Shown piece by piece: positions 54,194-64,000 of a stretch of 64,000 nt of DNA. The translations under genes were made by a program, and so were the position numbers. Each line of letters opens with the position of its first letter. The first letter of the stretch is position 1. Under the pieces are notes generated by a model. It did no database searches and was not told the origin of the DNA. It worked only from the letters and a program-made list of their open reading frames with translations. Origin of the DNA: Taxillus chinensis. Its lineage: Eukaryota; Streptophyta; Magnoliopsida; Santalales; Loranthaceae. The DNA is taken from positions 13,198,078 through 13,262,077 of the forward strand of contig CM042088.1 of NCBI GenBank assembly GCA_023512835.1. The letters are read 5' to 3'.

Positions 54194-55710
54194 TGATAAC
54201 GTGCATTTTATGCCGTTATTCTAGTATTTATTTAGGATGTTTAAGAGCATGATTAGAGCCTTATTGCTTCATATATCATATATATTTGCTCTAACCCCTA
54301 GGAAGATGCTATTTGCAAATACATGCGTTTTCAAGCTGTTTTGGCAGATTTTGAAGCTCACTTTTTACATAGTAGATGGCCTCAAACAATTGGTGTGCAA
54401 GAACAAAAGTTGCTTAGAATGATGTCCTCTACCTACCACAGAAATTTCAGAGCATTTGGAGCTGATTTGGAGCTGCACGTGAATTCACCCATTTCACGTG
54501 CAAGCCTATTTTTGCCTCTCAGGCCTCTACAGGATGCAAGGAAGCTTGGGGAGAAGTTTGAGCTGATTTAGAGGTGCACGTGAATTCACCATATCACGTG
54601 CAAATTGACGTGCAAAGATATTTTTGGACCGATCCTATCGTTTTTCCATGCTGATCATTTGTTTCTGAAGGCCCATGTCCAAATTGTGGATGGAAGATAG
54701 AGATTTTAAAGTTTCGAGTGTTACTTATCAAAACTACGCCGTTTTGATAAATGGGCTAGGGTACACACCTCAAAGCCCATCCAAACTCTATAAATACAGC
54801 CTCCATGCCCTCTGCTATGCATGCTAGACCCCCCCTACACGTTTTTAGAGAGAGAGAGAGGCTCCACGACTTGGAGGTTGCTCCTTGACCTAGGAGAGCA
54901 GCCATCGCAGCCGTCGCAGCAGCCGTCGCAGATTTTGGAGCCTGGATTTGAAGCTTTGTTGCGCGCGTGGATTAGAAGAAGATGTTTAGCTATTCTGCTA
55001 TGGTTTTGCTTGTAATCATGCGTGAGTAGTTCTTATAATCTAGGGGAGCAATGTAGCCCCCTTATTGCTTTGCTGTATTTATGAATATTGGGTTTGGATG
55101 GTTGAGTTTTGCATGTTTATGAATCTGTTCTTAATTCTATCTTTGGATGTACACCTTGGTATTCTTAGCCCTAATCTGGGGCAGATTGAGATTCATAACT
55201 TATTTGTAATTGGTGTGATCATTATCCTTTTGCAAGTATGATTTATTGGCTTTGCATGTTTATGTGTTTAGATGACCATTCTGGCATACAACTCTTAAAA
55301 GGAGCTCAATGACCATTTGTTGTCCTTGGCTTATGTTTAGCATGTTTTCAATCAGACAACCCTAATACCATGAACCAGTAGAGATAACATAGGGAGGTGA
55401 AATTGTGACCCTAGATGCTTTTAATCCTTGAATCTTAATCCTAAAATCAGTTTACTTTCTTTGTTTATTCAGAAAACCAAATAAAAATTAGATCTTTAGT
55501 TTAAAAAAGAAAACTTTTTGCCAAGACATTTTATAGAACAAGAGTAATTGGGTGTTTTGATTTGAGAACTAAAGAACTAGGCTAATCCCTGTGGGTTCGA
55601 CTTCTTGCTTGCTGCTATTCTTTTAGTGCAAACTTAGGGAATTTATTATCTTGAAGAGAGATTTAACGACATTAGCTAGCTCTTTTAGAGAGGTTAAAAA
55701 TCATCTGTCA
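54194..55710 (+). repeat. Ath-C 3' LTR (1517 bp)
   Basis: TGATAACGTGCATTTTATGC to AAATCATCTGTCA. U3 has paired ACGTGAATT / AATTCACGT motifs (54476-54605), the palindrome at 54727-54748 and TATAAATA at 54789-54796. GA repeats follow at 54847-54862, then a CAGCCGTCG repeat (54899-54940). U5 spans the conserved CATAGGGAGGTGAAATTGTG block. It is the best-preserved Athila LTR here for comparison. Confidence 0.94.
54727..54796 (+). promoter_or_regulatory. Ath-C core promoter (palindrome and TATA box)
   Basis: One ATCAAAAC-TACGCC-GTTTTGAT palindrome (extended by TT/AA to 26 bp with flanks) is followed 40 bp later by TATAAATA. The Tekay LTRs have two palindromes in the same place. Athila copies have one. 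Confidence 0.65.
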
Positions 55711-55715
55711 TTAAC

Positions 55716-58700
55716 ATTATAACCCAAAAATCCATCAAAGCACTATTAGCTTAGATCAACAGGGTAAACACACCACCTCAATTAAATATTGCATTACCAA
55801 AGTCCAACAACCTACCCTCATATAACTAATATCCCCCAACAACCACAACAAGTACACAATTCTTTATGAGTTATGACCGCATATTAAAAATGCATATCGG
55901 CCATGCAACAATCACAGATAGAAAAACCAAACAAAACAACATCAAAATATCAACAATTATATGAATATCTACTCTCATGCACGGAAGGAAGGTCACACCC
56001 AAGTAGGCTCCACCAAACAGGGTAAGACGCTGCTGAATCACAGCCAAGTCCCCTTACAAAGAGGGCTTCATAACCAAACAACAAGCTCGACTACCACAAC
56101 AACATGTTACAATGACCTCACCGAGGGAAAGCTCACCACGCTAGTCCCACCATAAATCATTCACCATTTCCACATCATCATGCTTACCACTAATCAATCA
56201 GGCCAAACAATCAAGAAACAAGGTCCATCCCGGTTTCACCACGGGTCACCACACAAAATAAGAATGCATGTAGTTGCTAACAACCCAATCAAGGTGGGAC
56301 AAGGCAGCAATAGGAAATATAATTATGCTCACACTCAAGCATAGATACATAACACGATACACATATTAATCACTCATCATAATAAATAAACATGTTAAAA
56401 ACAACATTTATAATTAAGATAACCAAGCAAGCACAATCACAGCCACAGCCACACGGGCTCCACTGCCACACAGACTACCATAACCGCATCCACACTTTCA
56501 AGCACATCACAATAATATGCGTTCACATTACATCAAATAACACATGTAGTCGTATTACACAACTATACCCAAAAACAGGGCAAAAGTCCATAACATGTCA
56601 TTTGCACACCATATCATATGAAGAATATCCAAACAATCATACAGTGTGGTAATTCACATTGACATCAGTTGACATGAATCAGAATAATATTTAATACAGA
56701 GTCGGTCATCATTATTTCTTTATTTATTTACTATTGATACTAGTGTTGTAAGTATATTATTTATGATTTTTTTATTAGTTTTATTGTACATTTACCATTC
56801 TTATCAATAACCGGTTACACACACCAACATAGTCCACCACAAGCCAACACCATACAAGGTGCATACAACTAACAACGAGCAACTACTAAAAAACAAGCAG
56901 GCCAATAACCCATCAATATTTACTAGGCAAACAAACACAATTACAATGGCAATCGGTCCAAGGAAAAATCAACACCATTCACTAACATTTAATCAAAATC
57001 ACATATAGCATTTCAACTAACTAGTAGCATGTAACCAAGTTGACATAAAACCAACACAGTCAACATACAACGATTGAAAATCGATACAATCACCTTCACA
57101 AGTTACAGGAAATGAATATTTTGAACATCATTCGCCAGGCGTCAACCAACAATTCATAACAACAATGAACCAACTAATGACATACAACAAGGTCACATCA
57201 ACATCGTATTATACAACTAACTACATCAATCAATATGCTCTTTTTTTCTTGCTATTTTATTTTACTATTATAATTTTTTTATAACACGGATTCAACATTT
57301 AACTATATCTTAAAGACATCATCACATGTTTAACAAGTTCCACAATTTAAATCTAGGGAAAAAGGGCATTACTTTCCTCTTGTGGTGTTTCTCCAAGACC
57401 ATTTCCAAAACCTCTTATAAAGTCATAAGAAATATAACTCCCTTTGATTCTCAAATTATTTAATCACCTTCTAAATCATCTACTAATTAACATTTTTGAA
57501 AAGTCAAGTTATTAAAATATTTTATCGAAAGGATATGAATTCTCCACTCCCATTCCAAAAGACTATGTCATCACTATCTCCCCCACTCATTGGCACGTCT
57601 ACCCTTCAATTGCCTTAAAACGAAAATAAATCATTATTGAATCTACCAATCCCATCATGGTTTTCTCATAATATTTAAGCCTAATATCTTATCAGTATAT
57701 ATTGCTAGTCATAACAGTTGTTAGTTTATGCCGTATTATTATATTCACTACACTGTTTAATCCTTGAATATTTTATTCCATCGTTTACCATTGTTGTACT
57801 TCATGTTTTACTTTTATTAAGTTACATTTTTCCAACCTTCCAATCCTTTTGCTACTACTTTATATACCACACGTTAAACAAACATGATACATCAATTCAC
57901 ATCATAGGAGAAACAATCATGACCCATAGGTCCATTACAAGTAAACAAGTAGGCTCTAACACCTTTTTCAAGAGATAATTACAAATTACTTTACCTCACT
58001 CGTGACCCCATACGATTTTTTTTTAAATATTAATTCTCTCAATTCATACACCCATCAATTTAATTCCATAAATTCACGCCAAGTAAATTTCACACACATT
58101 TTTTTAAATAATTAACTCTCACCAAAATAAATTAATCATATCTCCACATGCAAAAGCTTTTCTCCCCAAAATTTCCTTAGTCCAAAAATTAATATTAAAA
58201 TAGATAAATAGATAAATAGTAAAAATCCACCAAATTAATATTAATTCTATAAAATAATCAAAAACATGGTAAAATAAGAAATTTGGAAGATTTTTTTTAT
58301 GCATTAAATTATGCCACGCAATCCAAATCACTCAAAGTACATTTTAAATTTCTCTAAAATTGCATTTAAAAAAACAAATTACACTAAAGCTCAAAATACC
58401 GATGAATAGAATTTACGCAATTAAAATAATCAATTAAGTTCAAATTATTGCACAAATATTTGTCATAAAGCACAAATAAAATGTAATTATCACTCCTAAG
58501 TAGTGACCCCTAAGTCTACACCACATAGAACTCATAAGTCCCAACCGTCATCCATAGAACATTACTCCTCACCTTACACATCCATCAATCAATCAATCAT
58601 AACCCATAGGTTCATAGCAACAAACAATCAATTGAACATAATTGTCATAATCAATGAGATATTATCGAACAATCATGTTGCCAACTGGTGGCTATTTATT

Positions 58701-58936
58701 CTATTAGAGTCACATGCACAATCAATTCTAGTGCCCTAAATGCACAAGCAATGTCATGTCATGTATGCACCCATCCCAATGCATCCTATGATGATCTTAC
58801 TGACACTAAGGTAACCAAGGACACCATTAAGGACTGCGTTGATCAGGCGCCCTCCTTAATGTCTCCCAAGCTCCAAAGTTTCAATCAATCACCCCACTAT
58901 GCTAGGTCCACTAAATTGACTACTCTGATACCAACT
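55716..58936 (-). mobile_element. Tek-H interior, non-coding, with primer-binding site
   Basis: This is the continuation of 34501-35750 beyond Ath-C. It is CA- and AT-rich on the plus strand, without a recognisable coding frame over 3.2 kb. At its right end the minus strand reads TTGGTATCAGAG (58923-58934), an initiator-Met primer site, two bases from the LTR end TGACA. The following leader (CGCCTGATCAACGCAGTCC near 58840) resembles that of Tek-2 near 39360. It appears to be a large non-coding derivative. Confidence 0.65.
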
Positions 58937-60454
58937 TGTCACGCCCCCAAATCCCGGAAGGACCGGAGCTAAGAGTGTGACTTCCCCATGCCCACACCCA
59001 AAGGGTCAAGGGGTTGGTGACTAGCACCGATATGGACTACACATCGGGTGCTGTCCGAGATAAACCTGTACATTCATACATCAGGGGTATTCCTGTACAT
59101 TCCCACATGCTATGAAGTTAAGGAAAATAATTTATTAATAACAGAGTCATGCTATAATTCCAATACAACTTCCACGGACCCTCGACCGGATATTCAAATA
59201 ATAAAATCAATCATGTTTTACAAAATCCATAAACCAAGTTATTACAAAATTTAAAACAAACAAAAAAATTAGCTTTGGACCAGCCTCTAGCGAATGAGTC
59301 GATACCCAAACATGTCAACAAAGTAGGGGTGAGCACAAGTGCCCGATGGCGATCTCCATCTCCTCACCATCCTATAAGATGAAATCCTAAATCTACATGA
59401 TCGGTGTATGCTTATGCCAGTGCAATGTCCTATTCTATTACAATAAGCTCACATTCAGTCACAAATATAACATCACAACCATTACATTTCATCCATCAAA
59501 GGTTTGCACCGGCAATCCAACCATTCATAGGATCCCTGCTACCAACTTCAAAAATCCCAGTCACTAGCAGATAGCCATATGTGGGACCTGTGGTGTCCCT
59601 AATGACAACCAGCCACATATGGGACTTGGGTTAACCAGACCACATAGGGGACCCGTGGCCTCTTGCCAGCCTATGTGGGACCCGCAATTAACCCAACCAG
59701 CTCCACCACCAATTTCACACATACGATCAATAAATAGAATATTCCAACTTACTAGTATTCAATACAACTTAACAAAACATTGAAGTCATCCAACTAGTAA
59801 CGACATACCACAAATGTTATATACATATTATCAAATTGATAATGTCAAGCCACAAGTAATATTTCTAATAATAGATTAATAACATCATGCCCAACAATAT
59901 TCATTTTAATTACACTACATTATTAAGCCCAACAGGTACTTGTAGATAAGTATACTTTTTAACTAATCTACATTTACATAATTAATAAACATCAATTTTA
60001 TCACGTAATTCACACACATAATTAATAAAGAGGATTTCCAAGTCAAAACTTCAATCGATGACCTTACAAGCATCTAAATCACGAAACCAACACTATCATA
60101 CCACATTTCATGTATATACAAATATATATGTTTATGTATTCATCAAACAATCATTATTAAGCCACAATATTAATCTTAAAGACAATTTAGTAGTATCAAG
60201 CTACACATAATGTTTTACACGTCAAATTAATAATATCATTCTATAATCAATAATTTACATGTCAATTTAATAGCTACAATTAATTTTCTAAATATCTAAT
60301 AGATGATACCAAGCTACAAATAATATCGTATATTATTAATCTTTAATATCAAGCCCAAATACTATTTTTATATTCTTTACACTACAATACCAAACCCAAA
60401 TCAAGACAGTTTAGCCCTTAAAGTGCTAGGAGGAATAGGAAACTGGTAAGAACC
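58937..60454 (-). repeat. Tek-H 5' LTR, interrupted by Ath-D
   Basis: The minus-strand LTR end is TTTGGGGGCGTGACA at 58937. It contains GTGCTCACCCCTACTTTG (near 59320-59345), homologous to the Tek-1/Tek-2 LTRs, and a short tandem-like region with several CATATGTGGGACC/CACATATGGGAC units at 59575-59690. Ath-D interrupts it at 60455, so the LTR start is beyond the window. Confidence 0.7.
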
Positions 60455-61906
60455 TGACAGACAGATTTTTAGCCTCTCTAAAAGAGCTAGCTAATGTCGT
60501 TAAATCTCTCTTCAAGATAATAAATTCCTTAAGTTTGCACTAAAAGAATAGCGAGAAAGCAAGGGGTCGAACCCACGAGGATTAGCCTAGTTCTCTAGTT
60601 CTCAAATCAAAACACCCAATTACTCTTGTTCTATAAAATGTCTTGGCAAAAAGTTTTCTTTTTTAAACTAAAGATCTAATTTTTATTTGGTTTTCTGAAT
60701 AAACAAAGAAAGCAAATTGAATTTAAGATTAAGATTCAAGGATTAAAAGCATCTAGGGTCACAATTTCACCTCCCTATGTTATCTCTACTGGTTCATGGT
60801 ATTAGGGTTGTTTGATTGAAAACATGCTAAACATAAGCCAAGGACAACAAACGGTCATTGAGGTCCTTTTAAGAGTTGTATGCCAGAATGGTCATCTAAA
60901 CACACAAACATGCAAAGCCAATAAATCATACTTGCAAAAGGATAATGATCACACCAATTACAAATAAGTTATGAATCTCAATCCGCCCCAGACTATGGCT
61001 AAAAATACCAAGGTGTACATCCAAAGATAGAGATTAAGAACAGATTCATAAAACATGCAAAACTCAATCATCCAAACCCAATATTCATAAACACAAGAAA
61101 GCAACAAGGGGGGCTACATTGCTCCCCTAGATTAAAAGACTACTCACGCATGATTACAAGCAAACACAAAGCAAAAAAGCTCAACATCTTCTTCTTAACC
61201 ACACGCACAAAGAAAGCTTCAAATCCAGGCTCTAAAATCCGCGACGGCTGCAGCGACGGCTGCTCTCCTAGGTCAAGGAGCAACCTCCAAGTTGTGGAGC
61301 CTCTCTCTCTCTCTAAAAACGTGTAGGGGGATGGGCTTTGAGGTGTGTACCCTAGCCCATTTATCAAAACGGCGTAGTTTTGATAAGTAACACTCGAAAC
61401 TTTAAAATCTCTATCTTCCATCCACAATTTGGACATGGGCCTTCAGAAACAATTGATTAGCATGGAAAAACGATAGGATCGGTCCAAAAATATCTCTACA
61501 CGTCAATTTGCACGTGATATGGTGAATTCACGTGCACCTCCAAATCCGCTCAAACTTCTCCCCAAGCTTCCTTGCATCCTGTAGAGGCCTGAGAGGCAAA
61601 AATAGGCTTGCATGTGAAATGGGTAAATTCACGTGCAGCTCCAAATGCTCTGAAATTTCGGTGGTAAGTAGAGGACATCATTCTAAGAAACTTTTGTTCT
61701 TGCACGCCAATTGTTTGAGGCCATCTACTATGTCAAAAGTGAGCTCCAAAATCTGCCAAAATAGCTTAAAAACGCATGTATTTGCAAATAGCATCTTCCT
61801 AAGGGTTAGAGCAAATATATATAATATATGAAGCAATAAGGCTCTAATCATGCTCTTAAACATCCTAAATAAACACTAGAATAACGGCATAAAATGCACG
61901 TTATCA
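60455..61906 (-). repeat. Ath-D 3' LTR (1452 bp), TATA region deleted
   Basis: On the minus strand it starts TGATAACGTGCATTTTATGC and ends AAATCTGTCTGTCA. The palindrome is at 61363-61384. About 50 bp between AACGTGTAGGGGG and GATGGGCTTTGAGG (plus-strand reading, near 61330) are missing relative to Ath-A, and that piece contains the TATA box. Confidence 0.9.
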
Positions 61907-63471
61907 AATATACCACACTTGAACCATTGCTTGTCCTCAAGCAAAAACATACAAGCATGCAAAAATAAAATAAACACGCAATCAAACGGAAGAAAAATAA
62001 AATAACAATCAAGGAGAATCATGGTTTCCTAAGCGTGCAACTCTATCATGACGAAATGGGAATTTAAGCATCAAAATGAGTCATAGCTTAGTTCATTCAT
62101 GTCCATATCCCTAAGTCCAACAACCATGCAATATCTCCACTTAAATTTCAGATATGAGTAAGCAATCCATGATAAAATAGCACCTAGTTTCCCTTTAAGT
62201 TCTTACCAAGGATAAGCGACCTCACTCAAATATAATAATTCTCAAGCCCAATACCTATCAATGAACAATGGATGGAAAACTCTATCTCTACACTCGCCAT
62301 CAGCTATTGATTAAGTACTTGCCAAGCAATCATGAGAGTTCCCTATTGTGCTCATCAAAGAAAACACACTCTCTATTCTACTTTATTTGAACTCACACGC
62401 TAGTCTAAACTCAATAAACTCACACTCTATTCTAATAACTGATAAATCAAAACCATGAGCTAAGGGTTGAGCTCAACACTCTCAAATAAACAAAACTGAG
62501 CCAATGTGGCTACAAATCTAAATAATCACACATAAACATCAAGCCAGGTGTGGCTTTTATTCTGAATTTTTTTTCTGTTTTTTTTTTAAGTAATAACCTT
62601 ACAAGGTTGCATTTTATGCTCTCCCTTGATGGATTATTCACTCTTTTTTTTTACTCACATAACACATAAATAAGACTGATTTTTCTAATGCATACCCCTT
62701 GCTACAATAGGAGAGACAAAAATTCATTGATGTCTCACATCCCATTTTCCAATTAAGTGATGGCTTTTTCACATTCTATATCACACCCTTTTCCAATAAT
62801 ATCACACAATAAAGAAAAGAATGCAAAGACAGTCCACAATGACTTAGAGGTCTTGCATCCTAACTCCACACACCAAACACCGAGCACTAATAAGTAATCA
62901 CATGCTTACTTGACTCCTACCATTAAATAACCAATGTTGAATGCAAGAAGAGTATCAAATCAAACTATTACCCAAAAAACCATGAATGTCACTCAAGGGT
63001 TAAAAAGAAGTTGTTCTCATTTTTTATTTCTTTTTCACTCAACTTTAAGGGTTACTTAGGTCTATCATAGCATTTCATGCTCACTAATATTCAAAACTCA
63101 GCTCCAAAAACATGGTGATATCATTCAAAAGATAAAGACATGATTAAACCAATTCAGAGCACATTTTAACTACTTTAACACCCTTATCACAACATGATAC
63201 TAATGTGGCATAAAAAATTAAATTTAAAGCCAAAATTGCATACTTAATATCCATGCTTCCACAAGCAAATCATTCAAGCAAACAACTCAAACAATCATGC
63301 AACTAAAAATAGTTTTTTTTTTGTTTTTTGTTTTTTTTTTTTTGTAAATAATTATAAATAAAACATGCAATCACAACATAAAAGACAAGCAAGTGGCTCA
63401 AGTCACTCCCCATACACCACACTTAAAATATGCTATGTCCTCATGGCAAAAAATAGGGAGTAGGAAAATAC
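61907..63471 (-). other. Ath-D 3' untranslated region
   Basis: Non-coding, AT-rich and collinear with Ath-C and Ath-F. PPT-like blocks occur at both ends: minus-strand AGGACAAGCAATGGTTCAAG plus TGTGGTATATT before the LTR, and AGGACATAGCATATTTTAAG plus TGTGGTGTATGGGG near 63400-63440. T-rich runs at 62565-62590 and 63312-63345 mirror the A-rich runs of Ath-C. Confidence 0.75.
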
Positions 63472-64000
63472 TTACCTCTCAGTTGGCAAGCTGTAGTAGT
63501 AGATAACATTGGCCACCATTCGTCGCACCTGAGCCACAAAGTCAACCGACGTCTCGCCGCACACTTCCCAAGTTTCCTTCTCTTGCAGAATAGCCATCAT
63601 GTAGTAGCAAACAAAGATCCCACAATTGAATTGGTCAGGTGCGAGGGATTTCCATTTCGTTGAGGTGAATAAGAGGGAGCTTATCCTGCAACAATCCTTC
63701 TTGTCTCATCGCATCCTTGATTCTTTTTATGAGCCCATGAACAAGCCGTCTCTTCCTTCTGGTGAACCCTTCGCCTTGGCTTGGATCATAAAGCACCACA
63801 TGCCCTGCACTCAAATCCACACGCACCAAGACATAGTGACGATCAATGTGCACAGGGATCAACACCTCGTGCATACCATGCCAAGGACGGTGCCCTTCAT
63901 TCTGCCCATTTATACGCTGGCGCCACACACTTTCAGTCAAAGGTTGCTCATAAAGCTCGCACAGCATAATAGAGGTATACTGGGACAGTGGGTAATTATG
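63472..64000 (-). pseudogene. Ath-D Ulp1-like (C48) cysteine protease, C-terminal domain
   Basis: From the right edge the minus strand encodes MLCELYEQPLTESVWRQRIN, then VLIPVHIDRHYVLVRVDLSA (catalytic His), HVVLYDPSQGE (Asp) and KLPLIHLNEMEIP. Just before the catalytic Gln the frame shifts: CTCGCACC near 63645, where the aligned gene needs a CAG. After this break DQFNCGIFVCYYMMAILQEK (Cys) and VDFVAQVRRMVANVIYYYSL follow to the TAA at 63472. Compared with Ath-F it differs at many positions but keeps the catalytic residues and the flanking motifs. The stop again lies in AGGTAAGT. Confidence 0.82.

Larger units (their letters stand above)
35751..55710 (+). mobile_element. Ath-C: complete Athila-type element, split by Tek-2
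   Basis: TSD TTAAC is perfect (35746-35750 and 55711-55715). Structure: 5' LTR 35751-37223 plus 45757-45789 (interrupted by Tek-2), primer site, gag, protease, RT, RNase H, integrase, promoter region, shortened Ulp1-like gene, 3' UTR and 3' LTR 54194-55710. Without Tek-2 it measures about 11.4 kb. It inserted into the interior of Tek-H. Coding frames contain many short indels and stops. Confidence 0.94.
60455..64000 (-). mobile_element. Ath-D: 3' part of an Athila-type element
   Basis: On the minus strand: Ulp1-like gene (cut by the right edge), 3' UTR (63471-61907), 3' LTR (61906-60455). The left flank is GAACC (60450-60454); the partner TSD is outside. The Ulp1-like domain is full enough to show that this gene is a regular part of the family, present also in Ath-F and as a remnant in Ath-C. 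Confidence 0.88.

Noticed and set aside
63472..64000. Ulp1-like domain as a host SUMO protease gene
   Set aside because: The gene is followed by the element's own 3' UTR and LTR in all copies, in the same order, so it belongs to the retrotransposon.

Overview
This 64-kb window is plant nuclear DNA, probably from a eudicot (the species cannot be read from it). Almost all of it is nested Ty3/gypsy LTR retrotransposons. I see no host gene, rRNA, tRNA gene or CRISPR array. The density, nesting and decay suggest heterochromatin. Element names below are labels used only in this answer.

Two lineages are present. Athila-type elements (Ath-A to Ath-G) have LTRs of about 1.5 kb that begin TGATAACGTGC and end in TGTCA. 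Their primer-binding site resembles the tRNA-Asp 3' end, their gag carries KAITLRSGK, and they lack a chromodomain. Tekay/Del-type elements (Tek-1, Tek-2, remnants Tek-H and Tek-I) have LTRs of about 1.9-2.05 kb running TGTAA...TGACA, an initiator-Met primer site, and in Tek-1 a chromodomain-like tail.

Layout: 1-6509 Ath-A (-), entering from the left edge, inserted in the integrase of Ath-B (6510-9698, -). 9699-11534 is the 3' end of Ath-E (+). 11535-12164 is a spacer plus a Tekay-type LTR piece (Tek-I). 12165 to about 34425 is Ath-F (-), a nearly complete element carrying an extra Ulp1-like protease gene; it is interrupted by solo LTR Ath-G (16654-18150, TSD GAACA) and by Tek-1 (19248-27411, TSD AGTAG). 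34425-35750 and 55716-60454 are remnants of non-coding Tek-H. Inside Tek-H sits Ath-C (35751-55710, +, TSD TTAAC), whose 5' LTR is split by Tek-2 (37224-45751, TSD AGCTA). 60455-64000 is the 3' part of Ath-D (-), also with the Ulp1-like gene.

How the parts work together: in the Athila elements, gag-protease-RT-RNase H-integrase is followed by a motif-rich region with its own TATA box, then a gene with a putative transposon-protein N-terminal half and a C48 (Ulp1-type) cysteine-protease C-terminal half with His, Asp, Gln and Cys in place. All copies seen are broken to some degree, so mobilisation would need help in trans. The most notable signals are: (1) a U3 promoter module of about 500 bp shared by the Athila and Tekay LTRs although their coding regions belong to different lineages; (2) the same ACGTGAATT / ACGCCAATT motif grammar in an internal promoter in front of the protease gene; (3) differences between LTR pairs of single elements that concentrate at CAG/CTG sites, which looks like a sequencing artefact at CHG-methylated cytosines and would explain many of the frameshifts.
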